NCBI GenBank assembly: GCA_034670405.1
Contig: JAXDDX010000045.1
Span: 2,578,501-2,642,500 of the forward strand
Direction of reading: 5' to 3'
DNA length: 64,000 bases
Source of the DNA: Hoplostethus atlanticus
Lineage: Eukaryota; Chordata; Actinopteri; Trachichthyiformes; Trachichthyidae
The notes below the pieces were generated by a model. That model had not been told where the DNA came from. It was given only the letters and a program-made list of their open reading frames with translations, and searched no databases. Positions 34,890-45,600 of the stretch are shown here, piece by piece (position 1 is the first letter of the stretch; every line of letters starts with the position of its first letter). A program made the position numbers and the translations under genes.

Positions 34890-36975
34890 GTGTTTTAAGG
34901 TGGATCGGTCTCACCTGGTTCTCATGACTTCGCTCATCTTCTGCTCCAGGTCCAGCCTCTTGGTCCGCTCCCTGTCCAGCTCCTGCCTCAGCGTCTCCAT
35001 GTTTGCCTCCTCGCGAAGTTTCCTCAACTCCTCCTCTGGAATAGATGGAGGGAGGCAAGTTTGTATTGGTGTGATGGAGTGTGGCAGACTGGGGGGAGGG
35101 TGAGGGGGGTGAGGCGTAGGCTGGATCCAGGAGAGAGTTGAGTCAGTGGACTGACACTCCCTGGATGCAGCACCAGCTGTGGCCAATTAAGGCTGATTGC
35201 AGCCGGGTCCTTTTTAATCTGTGTGTGCATGTGTGAGAGGGAGTGGTGACTGAGTCCGACAGGAGACGGAGGAGTCAAGTCGGACTATGGAGCAGAGAGC
35301 CTAAGCGACCGGTGGCGACCGACCAAGGTCGTTATTATTGTTGCTGTGATGCAAATAAAGTGGCCTGCTGGCGCGTTAACTCCGCCCTCATACCTTGTCT
35401 CTGTCTGTCGCGGCCCCGGTAGTAGCGAGCATTGCTACATGGAGGCTGCCACGCTGTCGTCCGCTCTAATCCCATTAATTTCATTTCCGATGGCAATTCC
35501 AAACACATTACATTCAATTACATTTATTCAAGTCTATTTTCCTGTACGGGAAATTTGGTTTAAGACCAGGTTTTAAAAACCAGATCAAATGACCACATCA
35601 TAGATAAAGCAAGCTGATCAGACCAGACGGACTCAGACATCTAATGCCGGGATCAGACTACACGATATTTTTGTCTGTTACGATGGTCACTGTGTCAGAT
35701 TAGGCGATATAGAGTGATAAATTCGTGCCGTGTCTTGGCCGACAGACATGACAGACTACACGTTGGTCACCAACCAATAATCGCTTGCGGATGTGCGTGA
35801 TGTCATCGGAAAGCAACGAGAATGTAAACAAACAATGGCGTCCGAAGCGGTATGCATGATATTAGCTGTCTTGTGTTCCGAAAAGGCAAAAAACGACTGT
35901 GGACCCGTTCTTGGGTCGCATGAAGAGAACAGTATGGGTTGTCAATCCTTCAAAGAGGTGAAAAATAACGATGTTTTAGCCTGTAGTGAAACCTAAATGT
36001 AGCTAGCTGGCTAGTCTCCACAGGCTAGCCACAGGAGCCAGAGCTCGACAAACCTTTCCTCTGTTTCATAGTTCCACCTAGCGGCACCAACAACTTAATT
36101 TCTCTTTCGCTTCGCCGTGCTCCTATTGGTAAACGTCACGGACGAGACGGAACACGTCGTGGACGGCAAATCAAATTCTAACATGCTAGTCTTTTGTCTG
36201 GACGTCGTGAGGCGTCCCAGATGCAGCGTCGGTTGTCATCCACTATGTCACACTACACAAGATAAAACGATCGATTGTCGCACCCTGTCGTTCCCGACTC
36301 GACCCGACGCCCTACGTCTGCCGAATCGGGCTATAATCGGCCTGATATTGTGTAGTCTGAACCCGCCATAAGACTACTCTGACACGACAGTCAGGCAACT
36401 GAACATCTACATTCTGGCTATTTAGTCTCTTGAATTTAAATCAAATTATTGATAGCAGACTTTCCAAATAGTGAATTGCCAATTCCAGTATCATCTAGAT
36501 TAGTTAGTTAAGAGCACATTGATAATCACACTATGCAGACAGGATGCATGGATGTCTAACCACTGATACACCAACAGCCAAGTACATATACATATACTGT
36601 ATATATACATAGTACACTACAGTCACATGTGCTCGTTCCTTCTGTGCACCACATGGTGATGAAGCTCTTTGTTAAAATATTTTCCTAAATAAATTTGACC
36701 TGACTTTGATGAGATGGATTTCACCAACAGCAACACATGAAGAGGAGAAGATATAGCTGATTCAAGATTCAAGAACTTTATTTGTCTCATACACAGTGAA
36801 ATGAAAGTGGCAATGCTTACGGGATTGTGCAAAAAAAACAACAACAGTATATACAATATAAAGAAGAAGCAATGCTTACAGTACAAAGTAAAAAGAAGCA
36901 ACCCTATTTACAATATATTAAAATATAAATAAAAAAGTATGAAAAATATATAAATATGTGTAGTCACTATATGTA

Positions 36976-37045
<70 letters not shown>

Positions 37046-40000
37046 CAGAGGGGCAGTGTGAGGAACTTGGAAGGGGCCCTGGTGAGGTCAGAGTTCACAG
37101 TCCTGATGGGGAAAGAAACTCCGTCTCTCGATTTTTGCAGCGTGACTGCGGAGGCGCTTGCCTGACCGCAGCAGCTGAAACAGTCCGTTGTTGGGGTGGT
37201 GAGGATCCTTCATGATCCTACAGGCTCTGGTTCTGCACCTCCTGGTGTATAAGTCCTGCAGGGTGGGGAGTGTAGTTCCAATAGTGCGTTCAGCCGAACG
37301 CACTACTCTCTGCAGAGCCTTCCTGTCCTGAGCGGAGCTGTTGCCAAACCAGGCAGTGATGCTTCCTGTCAGGATGCTCTCCACAGCTCCAGAGTAGAAG
37401 GACTGAAGGATCCTCAGGTAGACTGTGAATTTCCTCAGCTGCCTGAGGTGGTAAAGGCGCTGCCTCACCTTTCTCACCAGAGTGTCTGTATGTGTGGACC
37501 ATGTCAGATCTTCGGTGATGTGGACTCCCAGGTATTTATAGCTACTCACTCTCTCCACAGTAGTCCCATTAATCCACAGTGGGGTATACATCCTCTGATG
37601 TTGTGTCCTCCTAAAGTCCACAATCAGCTCCTTGGTTTTGGTGATTGGTGACATTTATGAGGAGGCTGTTGTCCTGGCACCAGAGTGACAGATCAGCAAC
37701 TTCCTCCAGGTAGGCTTCTCATCACTGTCGGAGATCAGGCCCACCACTACGGTGTCATCCGCAAACTTGATGATGGAGTTGGAGGCAAATGAAGAAATGA
37801 CACCGTCCTATAAAGAGTCTGGTTTAAAAGTTAGCTCATGTTTCTTAATGACCTTTCCTGTGATGGCGATGGGAGCGGAGAGGACAAAGGGAAGATAAAT
37901 TTGACACCATGAAGCTCGTCTCGTTTAGCACCTGTTAGCGCTCATTAAAAGTGAATGATCTGGCATGGAACACCTCGACCTACTTCATCACTGTAATTGA
38001 ACTTGGGCCTGAGAGGAGATGAAGAGGGGGAGAAGAGAGAAATGACAAGCTGCCCTGGGGATACTGAGAAATGACTCTTTAGTTCAGCTTATGAGCATAT
38101 GAAGAATAAAACAAAGACAGGAAGGAGAGATAAAGACAAACCTCACTTCAAAACAAATAAAATGCTGTTGGTGATCAATCAACCAACAAGAGCAACGGCA
38201 CGATGACACTGATCTGATCAGAAAATCCAGACCGCAAAAATGTTCAAAATGTAACAAGTCATTTAATTTAGTAATGACTCTTAAAAACTGGGGCTGATGA
38301 CACGATGACAACAAGATGACACTGAAAGTTGATTTGCACTGGAAACAAATCATCTCACCATCAGCTCAGTTTTCACTTGTTTCAAGGAAGATCCTATTTT
38401 AATTGATTAAATGCTCGAGTGAAACCCATTGATCCCTACCAACATGGGATTACAGGCCAGACTGGTTTCTTTCCGGTTTACTGGTACTGGCGATGATTCA
38501 AAACGCCAACCCCTCTGGCTGGTGTACAGGCCGATTGAAAACTGTGGAGCTCCTGACACAGTTGGCAGGACAAGAGAGTCAGACGGGATAAAGAATAACG
38601 ACAGAGGGAGAAAGAGGCATTACAAAAGGAGAGAAGAAAGCAGAGGGGAAATGAAGAAATGAATGGAAGGAGGGAGCAAGCAGGAAGATAGCAGGAAGAC
38701 AGCGGGAAGACAGCAGGGAACAGCGGGAAGACAGCGGGAAGACAGCGGGAAGACAGCGGAAACACAGCGGGAAGACAGCGGGAAGACAGCGGGAAGACAG
38801 CGGGAAGACAGCAGGAAGACAGCAGGAAACTCCCTCCCGTTAGAAAGGACTGATTACTGCACATTCACATATAAAACTCATCCAATAAGTTCCACAGTGG
38901 ATGAAGCTAAAATCTTTAGATCGCCATAATTGCAAGCAGATTCACAGTTAGCTCTTCTTGTTCTCCATCAGGACCCTTTTTACTTATCTTACCTTCTCGG
39001 TCATTTTATGCATTGTGTTGCTGTTGCAATGTACTGCCATTCAGATTCTGTTATGTTATGGCACTATTCAATGGATAGTAGTTAGAGGTGGGATGGTAGC
39101 TTCTGGAGGCAGGGCGACCCCCCCACCATCAGTTCAATTCAAATGAATACGTTGACTCTTATCCAGATCAACTTCCAGTATGTGAGCAGGTAGCGGTATT
39201 CTGGGTCTTGTCCAAGGATACTTTGACTATCAAGGGGAATAAACCTGTGACCTTTTGGTTACGGGACGGTCTAGCCGATGCCCGGACCTTACAGGGCACT
39301 TGGTTGAAGCTTTGCGTTTCACATTTACCACAAGGTTACCTGGGACAGAAACACAGTCGATAATTCAATACAGGAAGTGCTGAGTTACACCAACTGAAAG
39401 ACCCAACCTGAATACAGCAGGAGGGAACAGTGGAGGCCTAGTCTTTAGCACAGAATGGTGTGTAACTGAAAGGTCACAGGTTTGAGCCCTGCAACTACCA
39501 ACAACCAGCACCAGTGTCCCGCTTAAGTGCCATTGAGCACTGGGCCCCTACCCCTTGAGGATGAGAGAGTTAGCAAATGACCTTGAACTCTGAATGTTAA
39601 ATCTTACCAACACATGTCGGTGCTAAATTCTACATCTAAATCAGCTCCTTCTAGCTCCTTCTAGACCCTTTAGTTCCTTCTAGCTCTTTAGCTCCTTTAA
39701 CTCCTTCTGTTCCTTTAGCTCCTTCAGTTCCTTCAGCTCCTTTCAGCTCTTTCTAGCTCCTCCAGCTCCTTCTAGCTCATTTAGCTTCCTTTAGCTCCTT
39801 CAGCCCCTTTAGCTCATTCTAGTTCCTTCTAACTCCTTTAGCTTCCTTTAGCTCCTTCTAGCTCCCTTAGCTCCTTCTAGCTCCCTTTAGCTCCTTCAGC
39901 TCCTTCTAGCTTCCTTCTAGCTCCTTCAGTTCCTTTAGCTCCTTCTAGCTCCTTTAGCTAAGCAAAGTTACAGCCTTTTAATGTGACTGCAATATTCATG

Positions 40001-42551
40001 AGATTATGTCATAAGGTTATTCTCTTATGATTTGTGATTTTCAAAGTGCACTGACAGGAGAAACTTCCCCTCATTAACCTTCCAACCAACAGAACTCCTG
40101 AAAGGACTTTCAAAGTGCAACCATGATGTTCTCTGTACTCCACAGGAAACAGGCCATCTGCGGCCATCACACACAGGGCCAGTGACATCGACCTAATTGG
40201 CAAATGAACCGCCATGACAACACAACCTGCGACCCCCCTGACTCTGTCATGTTGCAGCCGAACGTCTGCTTGCTTTTCTCTTTTCTTTCTTTTTTAACAT
40301 CCATGATGTCATTACTTTCAGTATGATGTCATTCCCTTTGTAGCCGCCATGGCGCCCTCACCGGTCCTGATTTGATAGATCACTGCTCATAAAGAGTCTG
40401 GGTACAGCAGCAACAACACACAGGATAATAATTCTGGTCACAGAGGCATTTTATGACTCTGCTTGCTCATAGTAGCTTATGAGCTTTTCTAGGCATTCCT
40501 GTCATTCCCAATTTAGAGAACAAAGATCTGAAACTAATATCCAACACCAATAAAACAACATCATACTATGATGTTTAACATTATTACATGGTACTATTTA
40601 GGGAGCATGTATGCCAGTTCAAACCATCAACTACAGAAACCAAGCAGGTGATGGTTCTTCGTTTCTGCAGCAGCACAGGCTGAGCCACATCTCCACCACC
40701 ACTTCCTTTGCTTCCTGCCTTTTGCCGGGCGGTGAGGCCTGTGAAACCACATCCTGCCGTACACATTGCTGCTGTTGCCGAAATCTTAGTTGAATTGAAA
40801 GACGATATGGTCACTTATGGCCTTGAAACCTGGTAAAACCCCACTGGATGAATTAGAAAATACAGGAGAAAACCCCCCAATTGCAATAATCTTCAACAAT
40901 CATTTGAATGTTGCATCCATGTAACACGTATAGCTGTAGCCATTGCAAAACTGCCCTTCATGGTTGCATCCTGCATCCATCCGTAAAGTATATTGTAGTG
41001 ACAAGACTCCTGGTACCTTCCAATAGCTGTTCCTCTTGGGATGGAGCAAAAGAGGAGCACCAGTAGGCAAGCATCACAAGTAACACAAGCCAAATCTGTA
41101 CTAATCCTAGTGTGGGGATAGGAACCACGGTTTGGAAATCAGTGTGCTGTATTTCAGGCCAATTCTCTGACAGCAGATATGACCTGCACTGGGAGCCAAG
41201 CCCTCTTTGTTCCAAGCCTCCATTTCCAACCCAGACACAGCTCTGGTCTCTACAAGGAGAGCATGGGAGGCGTTCAGGAGCAGCACTGTGGGTTCTTGTA
41301 TGACTGCCATGCTGTACTGTGGAGTGGAGCACAACGTATGCCCCAGATACTTATGTAAACCCATAACATCAGAGGCCTGTATTTAACGGAGCATACTGCC
41401 CTCATCACACGCTTGGCTTCCCAAGCCTGCGGCCATGATGGTGAGCGTGAGACAGGCAGCCTATTCACTCCTGCAGTAGCGAGGCAGATGAGCTCATTGG
41501 TTTCTGTGTAGAAACAGAAATGGCTTAATGAGTAAGATGCTGACATGCTTTGCTGTAGTGTTACACCAGCGAGACTGTCATACCCTCAACAACAACGCTA
41601 TAGGAAGGGCTGTCCTGCTCACTCCACTCAGATGCTGATACTGCTGGCTCAGTGCTCCTGTACACATGAAGACCTTTATTCCAAACTGAGACATCCACCA
41701 TTGTAAAAAACAAGTGAAACTCCTTGGAGATGATTGTTAACACTACTTTTCATCAAGACTTTGGCTTACAAAAACAACTTACAAGAAGCATCTAAGATGA
41801 TCCAATTGTAATTGTTGTATTTTTGAAATACTGAGCAATGAAGATCAGCAAACATTTCTTCTTCCAAAACGGATATTTAAACGGATATATAAATGATATA
41901 TAAATGGTATGGGGGGCCAAACTGGAAATATTTATTGAACTTTGATATATATATATATATATAATGAATGTAATGAATGATGTATATACATCGGATTTGA
42001 TATATACATCGGACTTTGAGTTTCGATCAGGCACTGAACTGACCAGCTATTCAGCACCACCGTGAGCGATCTGAAAGTTAAATTATCTTTTGACGAGTAA
42101 AGTTAACGGCTGAAAGTTCAAGGGAAATTTGATATATTTATTTCTGTCCGCCAACTCACAGGCCCTGTTGCATCGCCCTCCGCTCCACTCACTTAGCCAG
42201 TCGAGTGAGGCAGGGAGCGATCGGCAGTAATCCTCCAAACCCGCAACAGTCGAGCCAGACGCCAACTATCTATGTGTACCGGTGGGGCACCCACCATACG
42301 GCCAAGTAGATATCCCACTTGTCTCTCGAAGGGAGACGCAGTGACAAAATGCAAGCTATTGCATTTCTAGCATTATGTGAGACCTTCTATGTGTATGGCC
42401 AGGCACCAGCCGCCAGTGGCCATTCCTTGTTGCACAGCTTGGCTTCGACTGCACCGCCTCAGCCCTCGCCAAGGTGGGGGCCTCTAGTGTACAGACCAAG
42501 TCTGAACAGGGAACGTCACAGTACTACGATGGGTGGCCACAGTGGGAGTGG

Positions 42552-42627
<76 letters not shown>

Positions 42628-45600
42628 TGTGTGTCTCCCTGGCTGGTTGGACAGCAGTCAGATGAGGACCTTGATCTACTGTGAGGGTGTTATTAATAGT
42701 TATTAATAGAATAGTCTGATGAGGCCTGGTATTGATGGACCAGCAGGATCCGTCTGCCAGACCAGAGAGCATCACAGTAGAAGGACGAGGAGTTTTATTA
42801 CAAAATGCTTTTTATCCATTTGGAAAAAGAAAATTATTATTATTATTGTAATTACTATAACAATATTTTCTCATCTACAGGTCAAGATGTCCAGAACATA
42901 TGAAGAGTTCATTCATTCCATTTCCCAGTTCAGCCACTGGGAACTGACCAGTAAGCCACTTTAGCATACATACACTATGTTGAGTGATAGTAGGCTCCAT
43001 GCTAACACTTTAGCATACACTATGTTGAGTGATAGTAGGCTCCATGCTAATCCGCCTCAGTTGATCTGATATTGGAGTCCCAACACACCACCAGACGGTC
43101 CAAATCTAATATGATGTGCAACAGAGGCAGGAAGGTGCAACATCACATGGAGTTGAGACGTTCAACATTTTAGAGCTTATTTTATTGAATGTTGTCAGGT
43201 TGAAGATATGATTATCTAAAGCCATCAGGAGCGTTTTCATGTGGCTAAATACATTTTACAAGGATGTTTATTTGGGAGTGATTTTTTTCGGCAATCTGCC
43301 AGTAGTGTGATTACATGAAACAGTAAGGGAGGGCTACTCACGTAAGAAGTGCTTCTCTAGTAAGGCAATTTCTAGGTGACCTTTGACCTCGTTCAGCCGA
43401 TCAGCCTCGGTCCTCTGGAAGTCTTGGATGGCTGCAGCCATAGCGAGCGTCCCTGGACCAGCCTGACGCACAGACACACACACAATTAGCCAAACAAGCC
43501 AGGTGACAACATTAATACACAAACAGGAAAGTAAATAGATTAGTACTGAAATGAAACTGAAGTAAAATATCTGGTGGTAGAGATGATGATGACATCATAA
43601 GAGCTGTGACAGCGTGGTAGTGGGTGGGAGGGTGTGTATGTTCATTCATTAACACTAAATATTTTCACAATAGGCAAACTTAAAAAAAAAAACATGGGTA
43701 ATGTGGTACCCATCATCATCATCATCATCATCATCATGTACAACAGAGGAAAGCTACAGTAGTAGTACAGTTTCCTCTTTCCAACATCTGAACTTTATGT
43801 CTGAAATGTTCTCTTCTAAAACCCTTTACAGCAGGTTCAGTAGGAGGAGCCTCATTCCCTGTTTCCTAGCAACAGGGCTGAAGGTCAAAGCCGTGGTCGC
43901 CTGACAAAAACACAACAAAATATCCTGTGAGCCTAGAATGAACATGTATGATGAAGAGAAGTAAGAGGAACATGAGCTGTGTGACATAACAGTTTAACAG
44001 AGAACGGAATCCAACCAGCTACAGGAAACCACCCCAGAACACGTGTGTGTGGTGGGTGGAGGAGGTGAAGAGGTTCAGCAGCTTTCTCTGTTTAAGAAGA
44101 GAATTTCTCTCTCCAGTCTGGATCGGTCACTTCCTGTGTGGAGATTTCCCACCAGTGACCAAACCGACACCAGGATTGAATTTGGACCAATAGGGTGAAT
44201 CTATGGTCTCAGTTAGTGGGGGTGGGACGCTCTGCTCTGCTGCAGCATCACTTCCTGGTTCAGACTGAGGAGACGACTGGAGGGTTACAGTCAATTCTGA
44301 CTGGAGCAGATTAGATTAAACTTCGACAGCAGGAACGCAGGGAGTCTGACAAGTCTGGAATCATGAGGATGAGTAAAACCATATGATTTTTCTGATGACA
44401 CATTTCCTAAAAGATGGATAAGGGCGAGGAGTTTCCGAGGCTTTCCTGACAGAAAAGGTGTATTTTGTGAGACCAGCAGCATCTGCAGCAGTGAGTTACT
44501 GACTCCTGATCAGCTGTCGATCGGAATATGCTTTGTCGGACACAAACAAAGATGGTATCCCATTTGCAAATGTGTCTGGAATTTAGCGGTGATCATGTTG
44601 AGCACAGTGAACACAGAGTGAGTGATTTCCCATGATTCCAGACCTTTCGGACACCCTGTATAATGGACATTACCTCTAATGTATTGCAGACAGGAGTCAG
44701 TATTCAGCTAATGGACAGCGTGTGTAGTCCATCACATTGCAAATTCCCCCATTAATCACCTACTTTCATCACCTCTATAAATAACATTTTCCCCATTACT
44801 TAAATTACATGTGATTATTCATTTCAGCATATGTACCATAAATTAGAACGTCGCTTTTCATAAGCCAGCCCATCAAAACTCAAGTAGTGTGTCATCACGG
44901 TCGTCTTACAGCCAGTATCCCACTGCTCAATGAGAGCTTCATTGCTCCTTGTAGGAGAAGTCTTTTCTCTTGCCCCCCTCCACAGGGAGGTCAGAGGTCA
45001 CGGTCAGTGTCCTGCTCAAGGACATTTCAACAGGGTGGGGTTTGAACCCAGCTCCTCTGGTTGAGGGACAGTGCCCCTAATTTCATGCATGATTGCAAAT
45101 TCATCTGAAAATGAACTGTGATAGATGATCTACATTTAGTACACACAGCTACAGCAACAGAATGATCACCAATATTACAAGAAACACACAGTAAGGAGGT
45201 CAAAGGTCAAAGCCATAGCAAGCTGACAACATTCCTGTGACAAACCTCCTCGACAAACAAGAGTCGAGGAGGAAGGAGTGGTGCAAGACCGGACTGGACC
45301 GTAATTCACCACTGTGATGATACAACGTCATACAGCAACTTGGTGAGAGTGCTAAGTCACTCAACCCCGTCCCAAGCTGCAGTTCAAGATAGATTCAGAT
45401 TCAGATTCAGGTCAAGTCAAGTCCATTTGTGTAGCCCTTAATAACGGTTACAGTCTCAAGCGGCTTCACAATAAATGACTGCACACGACACCCCAACTTT
45501 GGACAAGGAGAAACACTTCAAGAGACAAGATGGCAGCGATGACGTTAACAATGCTCATCTAAACCAAGGGTAGTTACAATATTGACTCTGTGGTTTGATC

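Larger units (their letters stand above)
36760..37800 (-). mobile_element. CR1/Rex1-like LINE, 5'-truncated
   Basis: On the minus strand [20 protein letters not shown] (about 37790-37730; FADD is the reverse transcriptase active-site box) is followed, after one frameshift, by the frame 37654-37088. The 3' part ends near 36760 (acaaataaagttcttgaatc on the minus strand). The (GT)n at 36981-37042 lies in its 3' noncoding part. It sits in the large gramd4 intron, in the same orientation as the gene. Confidence 0.8.

Noticed and set aside
43342-43452. Alternative shorter form of gramd4 exon 2 from acceptor ggtccag
   Set aside because: Gives the wrong phase after coding exon 1. The acceptor ten bases upstream restores frame and the AGPGTL sequence.
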